From Przewalskia tangutica (Eukaryota; Streptophyta; Magnoliopsida; Solanales; Solanaceae), in assembly GCA_029844215.1 (NCBI GenBank), contig CM056738.1, positions 65,067,593 through 65,131,592 on the forward strand: DNA of 64,000 bases, given 5' to 3'. The position numbers were made by a program, and so were the translations under genes. This document shows, in pieces, positions 1 through 12,414 of the stretch. The notes beneath the pieces were generated by a model. The model ran no database searches and was not told the DNA's origin. It was given only the letters and a program-made list of their open reading frames with translations. Every line of letters starts with the position of its first letter. Position 1 is the first letter of the stretch.

Positions 1-68
1 GAAGACTTAAAATCCGTTCGACACATGGTTGCCAAATTATCTTATATTTGAATTTACGGGGTGTAACA
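1..68 (-). repeat. 3' LTR of element 1, cut by the window edge
   Basis: The reverse complement begins TGTTACACCCCG, the usual start of LTRs in this window, directly after a polypurine tract. It repeats 7455-7522 almost exactly. Confidence 0.85.
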
Positions 69-81
69 TTCTTCCCCCCTT
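69..81 (-). other. Polypurine tract of element 1
   Basis: The reverse complement reads AAGGGGGGAAGAA and abuts the 3' LTR start. It would prime plus-strand DNA synthesis in reverse transcription. Confidence 0.75.
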
Positions 82-199
82 AGAAACATTCGTCCCCGAA
101 TGTTCTTTCGGAGTCAAACTTAAATAGCGACATAGTTTCCTTTCACATCCCGACATACCAAGAATGCCACACCATAGCATTTAAGCAAAGAAATACTTC

Positions 200-1400
200 A
201 ATTAAAACGACCGACAAGTAAGGGAAGATGAATTACTGAAGGTGTAGGAAATAAGTAAGGATACTTCTCAACATGTCCTCTCCGCCTCCCAAGTCATCTC
301 CTCTCGGTTATCATTCCTCCACAGGACTTTGACGGAAGCTACATCCTTGGTCCGCAGTCGCCTGACCTGGCAATCGAGTATCGCTATGGGACTCTCCTCA
401 TACGATAACCCCTCCGTCACCTGGACCTTACTAGTAGGGAAAACTCTCGCTGGATCACCGATACACTTCCGCAACATAGAAACATGGAATCTGGGATGTA
501 CCGCCTCCACTCGATGGCGGATCCAACTCGTGAGCAACCTTGCCCACTCTACGAACGATCTGGTAGGGCCCGATGTACCTTGGGTGAGTTTCCCCTTCTA
601 CCGAATCTCATCACACCGCTTCATGGGTGGCGCTAAGAAGACCCAATCGTCTACGAAACTCCAAATGCCGAAGCGCCGATTATCCGCGTATGACTTCGCG
701 ACTACGAGCGCTATGGTCTTTCTGGATAAGCTTCACCTTATCCACAACTTGTACCAAGTGCAGGCCAACCAACTGTACCTCGCCACGTCGAACCAACCAA
801 TCGGCGATCTACATTTCGCCCATATAAAGCCTCGTATGGCACCATCTGTATACTGGAATGGTAGCTGTTGTTGTAAGAAAACTCCAAAAGAGGCAAATGG
901 TCCTCCCAGCTACCACTGAAATCAATCACGCAGGCTCGCAGCATATCCTCAAGTGTATGCGGATAGTACGCTCTGCTGCCGTCGATCCGAGGATGAAAAG
1001 GCGTCTTTGAGACTCACATGTGTCCCAAACCATACGGAAACACCTCGAAGTTAGCGTGCGGGCTCCCTATCGAAATAATCGACTCTGGGACACCGTGCAG
1101 CCTCACAATCTCCCTGATGTACAATCGGGCATAGTCCTCGGTGAAAGCGTTGTCACATTTGGAAGAAATGGGCTGATTTCGTCGACTGTCAACAATAACC
1201 CAAATGGAGTCGTGCTTCCTCGATGCGAGGTAACCTGTAACAAAGTCCATGTTGATCATCTCCACTTCAAGTCGGAATCTCAATAGCGCAATAATCCATT
1301 GGGCCTCTGGTGCTCGACCTTAACTGCGGCAATTAGGACATCGTGCGACAAAACTGCCACGTCCTCTTGGGCCATCCACCAATACAAACATCGAGGTCAT
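200..1400 (-). pseudogene. Integrase and chromodomain-like tail of element 1
   Basis: Fragments of a gypsy integrase lie in order on the minus strand. At 1014-1283 are MDFVTGYL and YIREIVRLHGVPESII, from the DDE core. At 738-944 are LPLLEFSYNNSYHSSIQM and PYEALYGR, the end of the core. At 268-537 are PRFHVSMLRKCIGDP and VRRLRTKDVASVKVLWRN, typical of the C-terminal chromodomain-like tail of plant chromoviruses. The pieces fall in different frames with stops between them, so there is no intact enzyme. In the family, integrase inserts the cDNA and the tail can steer it to heterochromatin. The end near 200 is approximate, because the terminal frame shifts at about 270. Confidence 0.82.
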
Positions 1401-1829
1401 GGTACATCTTGGTCGACCACGGATGAATAGAATAACGAGCACCGTGTGCCTCCCGAGAATCTCTTTGTCGGAGTCGGCCACATCGGGAACACTGGCCGGC
1501 CCTCAAATCTCGGCACCCAGTGGCGCTACCTCGAATAGACTCTTCTCCTCCCGAAGAGTTGCCTCTCGATACCGCACGACAACTGGGTCCTCAATGTCGC
1601 ATCTTCACTCATCAATGATGGAAGACTCGGCAACCTCACGAACCCGCACTCCACTATCGTCGGTGTCGATCAATCGAACCCCAGGCTCGCTAGCGGTGGA
1701 TCGGCGGACCGTATCTGTCTCTGCGGTGTACCTCGATAGGCTCCCGTCGATCTACGACTCAAGGCATCGGCAACTACGTTGGCTTTCCGGATGGTAGAGA
1801 ATATCAACATCATAATCTTTCAAAGAACT

Positions 1830-2830
1830 CTAACCACGCCTCTGTCTCGAGTTCGACTCACTGCACGAAGATATCTGGAGGCTCTTGTGGTCTGTATAAA
1901 TATCCACATGAACCCGTACAAATAGTGTCTCCAAATCTTGAAGGCATGAATAACGCGGCCAACTCAAGTCATGGGTAGGGTAATTCCTCTCATGCTTCCG
2001 TAGCGTCGGAAGCATAGGCTATAACCTTGCCGTGCTGCATCAAAACACACCTAGCCCGATGCAGGCATCGCGATAGATCACGTGCCCATCTAACCCTCGG
2101 AAGAGTAAGGCGGAGTTGTAGTCAACCTTTCCTTCAACAATGGAAACCGCTTCGCAAGACCTCGTCGGCTGGAATTTGGTGCGCCACGAGTCGACCTAGT
2201 CAGCGGTCTGAAATCGAAGCAAAGCGCTCCACAAACTGCGATAATAACTGCGATCTGAAAGCTGCGCACCTCGGTCGGAGTAGTAGGTCTCGGCCAAGAC
2301 TTGACGCCTCAATCTTTGCGTATCTACGAACACCATCAGCCCGATAATATGCCCGAAATGCCATCGAGGCCAACCAAAACTCACACTTGGAGAACTTGGC
2401 GAATAACTGCCGGCTCCGGAGAATCCCAAGTACAATCCTCAAGTGATCTGCATGCTCCTGCTCTGTCCGTGAATAAACCAGGATGTCATCAATGAATACA
2501 ATCACAAATGTATCCAAAAATGGCTTGAACACCCGGTTCATCAAATCCATAAATACCGCTGGAGCGTTGGTCAAACCGAAAGACATAACCCTAAACTCAT
2601 AGTGCCCATACCGGGTCCTGAATGCAGTCTTTGGGATATCTGCCTCTCGAACTCGAACCTGATGATAACCAGACCGCAGGTCTATCTTTGAGAAACACCT
2701 CGCACCCTGCAACTGGTCAAACAAATCATCAATCACGGGAGGGTACCTATTCTTAATGGTCACCTTATTCAAATGCTGTAGTCAACACACATACTGGCGT
2801 CCATCCTTCTTCTTCACAAACAACACGGCG
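1830..2830 (-). pseudogene. Reverse transcriptase and RNase H of element 1
   Basis: The longest intact stretch (2200-2772) has the gypsy RT blocks in order: NKVTIKNRYPPVIDDLFDQL, FSKIDLRSGYHQVRV, FGLTNAPAVFMDLMN and the catalytic FIDDILVYS (the YVDD-box equivalent). RNase H follows downstream at 1830-2015, recognised by IYTDHKSLQ, a typical Ty3 RNase H motif. The frame is lost between the RT palm and RNase H, and the RNase H start is not clear. RT-RH would copy genomic RNA into cDNA. This is the only RT of gypsy type in the window. Confidence 0.88.
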
Positions 2831-3379
2831 CTCCCAGGGGATACACTTTGATAAAGCCTTTTCGATAAATCTTTGGTGGTCCTTGATTCTCTCAACTCGG
2901 CAGTGCCATCTGTATGGCGGAATGGAAATAGGTCGAGTGTCCGCAATGTGTCAATGCAAAACTCGATCTCCTCTCTGCGGAGGATACGGGAAGATCATGC
3001 AGGAACACATCGAAACTCCTAACCACTGGCGAAGAAGCGGCACCTCGGCCTGCGTATCAAATACCGAACGGATGATAGATGTAACCGCCATACGCACCAT
3101 CTTCCTAGCCTTGAGGTAAGAAATAAACCTACCCGCCGGCGATCTTTGTGTTGCCCTCCACTCGATAAGCGGCTCGCGAAGCTGGAACGAACCAACTGTC
3201 CCTACGATCAGCGTTGGCATAACGAAGCGACCATCCATACCCATAATGACATCAAAATCGTCATCTCGGCTCTATCAAGTCTGCAAGTCGGCGATGTAAA
3301 TATAAACGGACAACCTCGGTACACCCGCTCATTAACAGAATCACCAGCTGGCGTAGCTACCTCAAGCGGCTCTATCGAC

Positions 3380-3495
3380 CCGGCTCTATCCCGATTCTAC
3401 CCGATAAGAGGACACATAGGACAAGGTAGAACACGGATCTATCAAAGCATAAACATCGCGGCTGAAATCGATAAAGTACACAGCGGCGTCGGGGA
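3380..3495 (-). pseudogene. Aspartic protease remnant of element 1
   Basis: The reverse complement reads DVYALIDPCSTLSYV, matching the D-S/P-G active-site block of plant gypsy proteases (usually ALIDPGSTLSYV), with the glycine replaced by cysteine. It lies between the gag zinc knuckles and RT, as expected. Flanking sequence at 2831-3690 is degenerate pol linker. Confidence 0.7.
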
Positions 3496-3689
3496 AAGCC
3501 TCACGATCTGGCGGTGGCTAATGGTATATGCGGTTACGAGGACGCTAGAACTAGAACCACGCTCGACCTCTACGCGGCCTGCTGTCGTGAGTACCACGCC
3601 TCGGGCGCATAACCTGAAGGAAGAAGACCCGGCAAGCGATCCGTCGGTGTCTTTGTACTACCACGTCTTGCCTCTAGACGGACAATCTC

Positions 3690-4814
3690 TCTTCAAATGG
3701 CCCAGCTGGCCACACAAGTAACAAGCTCCCGAAGCTCTGCGACACTCGCCCTGGTGGAACCTACCACACTGAGCACACTGAGGTGTGGGTGGTCCCGATC
3801 GGTGACGGTTCCTGCCCCCCTGAAATCCTGTAGTCCCGGAGCCCTGACCTGCTCCTGACTGACTTGGCTGATCAGACCTCTTGCCAGAAAACCGTGACGG
3901 AGCACTCTGTCTTTGGGCTGTGGACTACTCTGCTCTTTGGCTGTCGCCTCAGCGCCTGAGACCACGATGTCACGGCCTCTTGGGCTGGCCTGCGTCAATC
4001 TGGTCCTCCCTCTCTCTATCCTCTATCCCCTGAGCATAGGCCTGCATCCTAGCAATGTCCATACCGGGCTGAAGAGCCACCCCCAAGCATGCTGTAATCA
4101 TATGACGGTCTAGCCCCATCACATAACGATGAACTCTATCCGCCATGCTAGCTACAATAGTATGCGCGTGCACGGCGAGTCAAACTCAGCTATACTCGCA
4201 GCGGTCCTCGTTACGCCTCAAGGTCAAGAATCTGTCTACCCGGGCTCTCCTCATCTCGGGAGGCAAAAAGTGATCCATGAAGGCCTCTGTAAACTCCTCC
4301 CAAATAGCTGGAAGAGCATCATCACCTCTCGAAAGCAACCACGACTCAAACCAGTTCAACGCAATATCGCGCAACCGATAGGAGGCTAGTGTAACAGACT
4401 CTGTCTCTGAAGCCCTAAGAACCTGCATGGTCCGCTGTAGCTGTCGAACGAACTCCTGCGGATCCTCATCAGACCTTGAACCGTAAAACTCAGGTGGATG
4501 ACATCCCAGAAAATCCCTAATCCATAAGCCCATCGGCTCACAGGGTGGTGCTGCTCTGTCGTGTTTGCCGGCTACTATCTTGGTCAATAACGAATGCTCC
4601 CGTATTCTCTATACTCGTGGTGGTGAGGCTGGAGAGTGCAGTATCGGAACCTCTGGAGCTCTGCGCTCTCGGCTCTCTAAGCTGCAGCGTGGCTGAACTT
4701 GCCGACCGCCTACTACCTCGGGCATAGTGCGTGCACGAGCGTGTAACCCTCACAGTACCGCTAGCGACTCCTCTTTGCCTTGCCTACGGGCCTGGTAGCC
4801 TTCCAGGGAGGCAT
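3690..4814 (-). pseudogene. Gag of element 1 (capsid and two zinc knuckles)
   Basis: The start is the ATG whose complement ends at 4814, reading MPPWKATRPVGKAKRSR, the basic N terminus seen in other gags here (MPPRKATRAQ). The capsid domain (4186-4587) reads LRASETESVTLASYRLRDIA and EEFTEAFMDHFLPPEMRRAR. Near 3690-3790 two zinc knuckles read CAQCGRFHQGEC and CYLCGQLGHLKRDC, both complete CCHC. Gag would form the particle and bind RNA. The region spans several frames, so the copy is inactivated by frameshifts. Confidence 0.85.
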
Positions 4815-4996
4815 GGCTGTTTCATAAGAAGAGGTCGGAGAGGATTCATCCTAATAAGACCGCTCAATGCGATCTCGAGAGAGAAGAATGGAAACCAATC
4901 CTAAATGTCCTGACCTCACGATTATAGATGTGGTGCACACACACGATAATCAAGACTCTACTAGACCGCGATGCGTAGACACTTTCCGAGGACTAA

Positions 4997-5009
4997 GCGC
5001 TCGATACCA
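4997..5009 (-). other. Primer binding site of element 1
   Basis: The reverse complement TGGTATCGAGCGC is a decayed copy of TGGTATCAGAGC, complementary to initiator tRNA-Met, four bases inside the 5' LTR end. Confidence 0.75.
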
Positions 5010-5595
5010 CTTTTGTCACGACCGGGCGCGGCGGTGCCTACGGCGCACCCGTTGGTATACATCGAGAACGGCGGCGGAACATACACACGTAATCACGGTG
5101 TAAACAATATCACAACACAGGCTGGCCGAAAGGGCGCCTTCCATAATATAAACAAAGTCAAAAGTACAACTTTACAACTCGGTTCTTACGGCCCAACCAC
5201 ATATGTGAATACGGACCTCACAGGAATGACAAGCGTGGCGGGGCGGGGCTCGCCATACCACGATGTACATAATCTACAACATCGGGGAAGATCGTACCAA
5301 AAGAAAGACAAGCCTCGGAGAATGGAGCTTAGGCGTCGATAAGTGATCCTAGAGTGTGGATCCGACACCTTACCACTTTCTGCGGCGTGAGCGGCCGAGA
5401 AGAAGTCGATTACCTGATATGTACTAAGTATGTAAAGCGTAAAATGTAATTACAACATAAGTTTAAAGAAAGCGGAGACATGTATGATAACAAAATTACG
5501 ATACGCGATTGCCTTACTAACAATGAGTACATCCGGAGAATACGTATAACATCACAATAGCGGTCTCGATCATACCATGGGTGGCGAACCCATAA

Positions 5596-5819
5596 AACAG
5601 GTGGTATAACGTCTTGGGGTGCCTACCCCTCATTTATACTCTTACCCTGAAGCAGGTGGTATAACGTCTTGGGGGTTTGCCCGTCATTTATACTCTTAGC
5701 CTATAGAAGATAATGCTTGGTGGTATAACGTCTTGGGGGCTTCCCGCCGTTTATACTCTTATCACGGAGAAGGTGGTATAGCGTCTTGGGGTTTGCCTCA
5801 TTTGATACTCTTACCGTAT
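5596..5819. repeat. Tandem repeat of about 55 bp, four units, inside LTR C
   Basis: Four imperfect units share GGTGGTATAACGTCTTGGGG and end in TTTATACTCTTA. They occupy the same relative place in the LTR as unrelated arrays in other copies. Confidence 0.8.
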
Positions 5820-7116
5820 CTCAAAACCGGCCGTCATACTATAATTAAGCAAGTTAGCAATCCCCCTAACTTCTTATTAGTCTTATTCATCTACACTCTC
5901 ATTTTAGTTTACTTAAGGCACTTTCATGTCTTTTATAAGAATCCGGGAATTTAACCCAAAGTACTACGTACTTCTATTCTTTTAAAACAAATGACTCTTT
6001 AGAAGAAAGCTTCCAAGACACTAGTAACCCTAGTATCAAGCCCAAATTACATTTCAAGACAAGTCACAATACCATTAGAATTTAAAGTCGGTTTCTAAAT
6101 CAAGTGACTCCTTTTCTTATTAAAAATCTTAGGCAATTGATACCTTAAAATCAATTTGCCTTTCATTAACACAAGCCATTTACCTTTGCCTAAAGTCAAT
6201 ATAACCAACTCCCGTAAAGTCATTATATTCACTTTATACCTTAGTCAAGTACATTTTCCTATCCAAGGGACTTATACGATTAAAACGACAAAAGTATCAC
6301 ATACTTTGAATCCCTTCAAGTCCCTTAACTTTACTAAGACTTAAGACATTCTTAATATTTTCAAAGAAGTGAGTTAACTTCCTAACTCACCCGACTTGGC
6401 ATTTTATAAGGCTAGTAAGGAATGTCAAAGTCTTGTCGTCTGCAAGTACTATATCACGCGAGACTAGTCATGCTCAAAAGATAGGAAAAAGTTCTACATA
6501 CCTCGTCGGGTCAAACCACTTGCCAAGTACAAAGTCCGCGTAGTATGTCAACCTATAATATTCACAACGTCTATTAAAGCCTTGCTTCAATCGTAGAATA
6601 TTATAAGTGTTAAGTCTCTATTTTCTACGGAAAATCGGACAGCCTCCTTTGTTTCTACTCATTTTGCCACCTCTTTCAGTAGAAAACAATAACCAAACAG
6701 CCCCGATTGGCTCACGCAATTTACATAAAGTAGTCCAATACAATGCATAACTAAACAGCCCCGATTGGCTCACCAAACCTATTATACATATCAATCTAAA
6801 ACATGATTCACGTGGCGATATCAACTTTAACAAGGATTTCTATCAATTTCTAAGAGGAGAGGAAATCTCTTACCTTTGGGTTAGCCCACCAAAGCTCTCT
6901 TTCTTCAACTTCTAATCCCGTCAAACTCGTCCTTGTGAGTTTCCCACAAGCTTACCAGCACTTTGCCTTCTTACGCGCTCAACAACACCCACTAAGCTAG
7001 GTCTTTCTCAAATCTCAAGAGAATGGGAGAGGGGTTTCTAGGTGTTCAAGGTGAAATGACCAAGTCTTTCAAGACTTGGTCTTAAAATAAGACTCTTTTA
7101 GTGGTCAACAAGATGG

Positions 7117-7136
7117 GAGGGACACTTGTCACCCTC
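7117..7136. promoter_or_regulatory. U3 palindrome, LTR C copy
   Basis: A decayed inverted repeat, GAGGGACACTTGTCACCCTC, homologous to the perfect palindrome in U3 of the other LTRs. Confidence 0.5.
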
Positions 7137-7522
7137 ATAGGCTCTTTCGAAAATATTCCTGTTTTTAGCAATTCATGAAAATTCCGCCTTGGCGCGCGGC
7201 CACGCTTCCGGCGCGCGGCTGAAACCTCGAGATCTTGGGACTAGTGGTGTCGTGGCCTGGCAGCGGTCTTGTGCTGAGACACGATCACGAAAATCCTTCC
7301 TCTGCGCTCTTGAATTTCTAACTCCCATGCCCCTCCACTCCGATGTCCCCTCGACGAGTGGTTTGTTGCGTTGGAAACTAGACTCATCCAACTGAATACT
7401 AGGCTAACTAAACACCCCATAATAAAAAAAAATATTGGGGTACAACATTCCCAAGAAGACTTAAAATCCGTTCGACACATGGTTGCCAACTTATCTTATA
7501 TTTGAATTTACGGGGTGTAACA

Positions 7523-8067
7523 CCCCGAACGTCCTGAAATCCGTGGAAGTCCACTCTGCACTGGCGGAGGTGCATATCTAATCTGCTGGTGAGGCGACTT
7601 GCCTCGAGAGTTACTAAAGGACCTTGCTGCTCTGGCCCTCTCCTGCTGTCCTTCGTTAACCCGTCGATCTCTACGCTTCTCGGCCTGCTGCGCATAAGCC
7701 CGTACACAGGCCATGCTCAAGCCCAACTGAAGAATTACTCTTGCACAACCCTCTCTTAGATATTCACCAAGACTCGCGGTACATCGGTATATTCTCTGGT
7801 AGCCAAATCCATAGCTAGTAACAGGGTCGCCTCTTTGCAATCTATATTCTCTGTCCCCGGTCGTGGAACTGAAGGTTCAAATGTCATGGCCGCAGTAGGA
7901 ACTGCCGCCGCCGTGCTAAACTCTGCTGGGGCTAGTGACGTCACAAAACTCCCCGAATGAAGCACCACCCCAGGTGATGATTGGGCCTGTGCCTACGTAA
8001 CCCTCTGCTACTACTCGCGGCTCGCCTCTGCCTTGCCCTCTGGGCGGGTTGCCTGCGGCGGAGGCAT
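7523..8067 (-). pseudogene. Gag N-terminal part of element 2, interrupted by element 1
   Basis: The start codon complement ends at 8067 and reads MPPPQATRPEGKAEASRE, then a stop. Downstream pieces on the minus strand resemble the gag linker: QQAEKRRDRRVNEGQQERAR and IRYAPPPVQSGLPRISGRSG. These match gag of element 4 (YAPPPVQSGPLQSSG). Element 1 cuts the frame at 7522. The capsid core is largely deleted: only about 545 bases separate the start from the linker that is normally several hundred bases further on. It is a dead, internally deleted gag. Confidence 0.75.
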
Positions 8068-8250
8068 AGCGGTAAGGAAAGAAATACGTTAGAGGTCCAA
8101 CTTACAACACGGCTCTAAGGCACGATCTCGAGTGAGAAGAATAGAAACCAATCCTAAATATCCTATAGCCTCACGATTATTGGTGTGGTGCACAACACAC
8201 CGATAATCAAGACTTCTGGATCTGATGCGTAGACACTTTCCGAGGATTAA

Positions 8251-8263
8251 GCGCTCGATACCA
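8251..8263 (-). other. Primer binding site of element 2
   Basis: The reverse complement TGGTATCGAGCGC is the same decayed tRNA-Met site as in element 1, just inside an LTR end. Confidence 0.72.
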
Positions 8264-8268
8264 CTTTT

Positions 8269-10890
8269 GTCACGACCGTTCGGGGCGTGGATCGTGCCTT
8301 ACCGGGCACCTAGTGATACAACATCAGTAATCAGCGGAACATAAAGACAATACATGAAACCAATGTAATAAGACGGTGAAATAAGAAGACAAAGCTAACC
8401 AAAGCAGTTCTGTCGGTATATATAAATAACAATTTGAGCGATTACATCCCTTTCTACCACTCGCCCATACGATTACTACAGACCTCTAAGAATGATATGA
8501 CAACAACGGGACGGGGCCGTCATACCTGAATGTAGCACCTACAATCAGCGGGGACTATACCAAGATAAGCCTCGGAGGAAACGGAGCTTCCCAAACGGCT
8601 GTGACCACAGAGCGAGGATCAACGGCGGTGTACCTTTACTGCGGCATGAACGCGGCCCGAGAGTCGATGCAAGGTACCAGTATGTGGCGAAAATCGTAAA
8701 TGAAATCATAATAGTCTATAAAGTAGGAGACATGTATGATAACCAAACTACGATTCCTGATAAATAGCGATCATGTCTAGTCGGGGACTCACGCCTCAAA
8801 GTCATCACTCCAATATAACAATGGGTCTCACGCCCATAACATCAATCATGCGTGGAATACCTTCCTCACCGCTGGCGATCGATGATAAAAAAGCACCAAG
8901 AAATACACATGAGCAGGGTCCACTGTGTCCAAATAAAGCGATGCAGGTAAATGCGAAGGCATAGCCGACTACTAACACCAGCGATACTAACAAGGTCATA
9001 AATCGTATCATGATATCTGTCTGACCGTCACATGATCAAAGGCCGTCGCTCGCCGCAATATCAAATGTGCGCATCTAGCCTGGAACTCCGCTGACTCGCA
9101 TAGGCCAATCTCATAGGCCCGCATGAGGTATAACCCGCGTCGAGGTAGCTACTCCGGCGTCGCCCCGGACTCACGATCCGCATGGCCACGTAGACCGCGT
9201 GACCATAAAGGCCGCACACTAACACGGAACTCGTAGCTCGCATAGGCCGGGACCCGCATGAGGTATTCTCGAATCATGGTCCTGCAACCGCTCGAGTCTA
9301 CCGCGACGGGGCGGCTTAACCCGGAAACACGGTGAGTGGTATAAATACCAACATAACAGTTTATCGTTTAAACAGCATAAGCACAATCAAGGGAAAATCC
9401 TTTTACACAAACATCACAGAATACTAACACACATAGCATCCTAATATGATTACTTATCAAATCAACACGAAGGTATTACAAGGCTATCACAAACCAATAC
9501 AATCAAGTTATTCACATAAGGTACCTTACTATATGATTAACGAGATCGGGTTTTTATCCCCAAAGTACTTTATACAATAACTCTTTAAAGATATGTTACT
9601 TCACAAAAACCACACAATACCCGTAGTATATGAAAATAGAGTGATTATCTTTTGAAGTAAATCAAAACACTTACCTTTGTAAAATCAAGTAACAACATTA
9701 TTTTCCAAACGTCCAAGTTTGCCTAATTTCAAAAGTTCACGGTTCTTATTTTAGAAAGGTTTCGTATTTCATAGTCTTATTCAGTTAAGAATATAATTCT
9801 CTTTTAAACTATCTAAGAAACATAAGCCTTATGTGAGTAGGATATTCTTGTTTATAACAATCTTATTACAGCAGTCATGATCTAGGAAACATCATTTTGT
9901 CTCATCTTAGCTTCTATGCAGATGGAAGTTTCTACTGATTTTAATAATACTAAATCTGTCAAAACATTTCCTTTTATTAACGCTGCAGTGGTTTGTCGAT
10001 ACACATTCTGATTTCCGAAATCAGTAAAACATTCTTAAGCCGTTATACCTAACTTTCCATAAAGCTAGTATAACTCTTAAGTTTTCAAAAACCAAGTATT
10101 ACTCCTTCTTTCAAAATGATTCAAAAATCTTTTGAAATACTTCAAGTTCTTTATTAACACATAACAAGTCAGTTATAGTTCAAATCAGTTACCTTTTAAA
10201 AACCACAAGTATTTCTTACCAACATAAAGCTGTTATAACCAACTTCCCATAAAGCCGTTATAACACTTTATATTTTAAACCAATCAAAGACATTTAGCAC
10301 GTATGCGTCTCTGGTACTACATAGTTCACACATATCATGCTAGAAGAGATAGGAAGAGGTTCACATACCTCGCGACGATTATCGACTAATAGCAAAACGC
10401 TCCAAGTACCTCAAACCGTCGGCTACTCCTTAAGCCAAGTAGATCGCGCCACGCGTAGTACTCAACCTATAAGGCCACAATGCGCTTATTAACATTTAGA
10501 TCTTATCGTAGAACATTCTCAGAAAATTCGGCGATTCTCACATAGCGGCGTAAATCTCCTCCTTTATCGGTAGGCCGAAGCCAACCAGGGGTTGCACGTC
10601 TAACCGGACGTGTACGATTCTACTACACAGCAAAGCTACACAAGTCTCATGTCTGAGTCCTATGTAATTACGATTCGGTACTCTTCTTTCGAAAGGTTTC
10701 TTATTATTGGGCTTAAGTCAAAAGACATTGCGATAACTACGTTGATTCTATATATAGTATACTTCAACTATATAATCATACAACATGTAATTTCCAATTA
10801 CAATAGAGGGACAAGATATTTACCTCGATAAGCCCATAATTATCCGAGTTTAAATGTCGATCTCGAGCAAGGTTTAGCTCTACTCGTGCG
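8269..10890 (-). repeat. 5' LTR of element 2, U3 missing
   Basis: It begins at its left with the LTR 3' end (TGTCACGACC). Running right it carries the shared LTR blocks: the U5 hairpins, the 230-bp module (about 9890-10030), AATTTCCAATTACA and the leader box. It breaks off at about 10890, where a plus-strand LTR begins head to head. All of U3 is missing. Confidence 0.8.
9061..9300. repeat. Degenerate tandem repeat in LTR of element 2
   Basis: Imperfect units contain CTCGCATAGGCC and CCGCATGAGGTAT. They resemble the clearer array at 63130-63325 in the last LTR. Confidence 0.6.
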
Positions 10891-11190
10891 GAGCTGGCGT
10901 TGCTCGAGATCGACTTTAATCTTGGATAATTTTGGGCTTATCGAAATAATCTATGTCCCCTGTAATTGGAAATTACATGTCAGAGTAATATATAGTTGAG
11001 TATACTATATATAGATTGAGTATTGAAAAGAATTGAACTGTATTTACATGAAATTTGTATTTACATGTATTATTGTGAAGCGGTGAACACGTCCGGTTAG
11101 GCGTGTAATCCCAGGAGTTGTTGGCACGGTAGCGAACTGGATAGGGAGGAGATTTATGTGATAGCGAGGGGAGGTCTTCCGAATTTTCTG
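10600..11190. repeat. Large inverted repeat: two LTRs joined head to head
   Basis: The left arm (minus LTR, to about 10890) and the right arm (plus LTR, from 10891) mirror each other from the leader box through AATTTCCAATTACA and the TATATAGTATAC block. The arms are similar but not identical, so this joins two diverged LTRs and is not a fresh palindrome. Confidence 0.8.
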
Positions 11191-12414
11191 TAGAATCGAG
11201 CTGTTTACTTAAATATTCTCTGAAGAGAAATAGAGATTGATAGATATATTGTGGCCTTTATAGGTGGATCTTCTACGCGCGACATACTTTACTTGGCTTG
11301 TGGCTTAAGCAAAAAGGTATGTGATTCTTCCTATACTCTTGAGCATGATTGTTGTAAACTATATAGTACGGTAGACGTACGTGTGTGAAATGGATTTTGT
11401 TTGTTTAAAACATAAAGTGTTATAATGGCTTTATGGGAAGTTAGTTATAACGACTTTATGAAAATAAAAGAAAGATTTGGTTTTGACTGTAAAACGACTT
11501 GATTTTGAAAGTTAAGAGACTTGATCTTGAAAGACAAGAGACTTGACTTATAACGACTTGTTTTTTTTGGAAAAAGAGAAGTAACTTGATTTAAGTATAG
11601 GTTACTTGTTTTGAAAAGAGTAAAGTTATTTGGGTTTTAAAAGAACACTTGTTGTTGTTTTAAAAGAAAAGCACTTGGTTTTAAAAAGGTATAGAGTACT
11701 TGATTTTAAAAATCTTATAAAGATTTTCTGAAGGTGTAGTAATTTGGTTTAAAAAGGGAAACGTGTTTTAATACTACGAGTATTAGTATCATGTGGCTTT
11801 TACGTAAAAAGAGGTCTTTTGAAAGAATGAAAGTATGTAGTATTTTGGGTTTGAAACGGATTGTTGATAAAAATGTATGTATGTTGAACTTGCCTATGCT
11901 TGTCGTGATAGTCTTTGATGTGCAAGTGTTTTGTTGATGTCTTCGTGACTCTGCAGGAGGCGGTTATCGATTGATTGTTGGACATCTTGACGCGTTGGAT
12001 TTTCCACAGTATCGCCCACTTTGAGTATCATCTTGTTATTCCTTTGGCCATGCTGACGTGATGGATGTTTCACGGGCATGCGTCCAGTAGGATGGTTTCA
12101 TGGCCATGACTTCCGAGGTGAGATGCCGGGGCATGCGGTCATTGTGAGGTTCAGATTGTTAGTCCATGGACCTAATCCACGAAGCTGCGCGATGTGGCGA
12201 TCACGGGCTTGATTTGTGCGTGTGGTTCGAGCACACTTTAGATACTTGTTCTGGTCATTTCGTGTATCGGTAGCCTCGGTAGATAGCTTGAGATACTTGC
12301 CTCGGCCATATCTCGTGAGACGGTTGGCTAGAATGCGTTAGCTTTGGTACTTGCCTCGGCGATTGCGTGGCTAGCTTTTGGATCCGTAATTAGCTTAGTA
12401 CCTTGCGTGAGGAT
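10891..12414 (+). repeat. 5' LTR of element 4, first fragment (subfamily B), U3 missing
   Basis: It runs closely alongside 29000-30550 of the B-type LTR at 28154-31284, for example the AATACTACGAGTATTAGTAT block. It is interrupted at 12414 by element 3 and resumes at 21134. U3 is absent because of the head-to-head junction. Like the 3' LTR, it lacks the 230-bp module. Confidence 0.82.
12410..12414. repeat. Target site duplication AGGAT, left
   Basis: AGGAT precedes element 3 and recurs at 21134. Removing the element restores the host LTR (compare 30540-30560). Confidence 0.85.

Larger units (their letters stand above)
1..7522 (-). mobile_element. Element 1: Ty3/gypsy LTR retrotransposon, Tekay-like, pol-bearing but broken
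   Basis: Minus-strand element read right to left: 5' LTR (5014-7522), PBS, gag, protease, RT-RNase H, integrase with chromodomain-like tail, polypurine tract, then the first 68 bases of the 3' LTR before the window edge. The 68 bases match 7455-7522 with one visible mismatch, so both belong to one element. It is the only element here with recognisable RT, and is the model for the autonomous partner of the gag-only elements further right. Its right edge lies in the gag of element 2. The left target duplication is outside the window. All domains carry frameshifts or stops, so this copy is dead. Confidence 0.88.
5014..7522 (-). repeat. 5' LTR of element 1 (subfamily C)
   Basis: A 2509-bp LTR starting TGTTACACCCCG (at 7522) and ending ..GTGACA (at 5014). 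The U3 half matches the plus-strand LTR at 35531-36120, defining subfamily C. It contains a tandem repeat (5596-5819) and a U3 palindrome (7117-7136). It lacks the 230-bp module found in subfamily A LTRs. It carries no real gene. Confidence 0.85.

Noticed and set aside
329..919. 196-codon plus-strand frame near the left edge
   Set aside because: It is antisense to the integrase of element 1, and its product resembles nothing. A shadow of the pol remnant.
10610..10831. Possible MITE or foldback element at the inverted repeat
   Set aside because: Both arms are recognisable LTR segments in opposite orientation, without terminal TA or TSD features. It is a junction of two LTRs.
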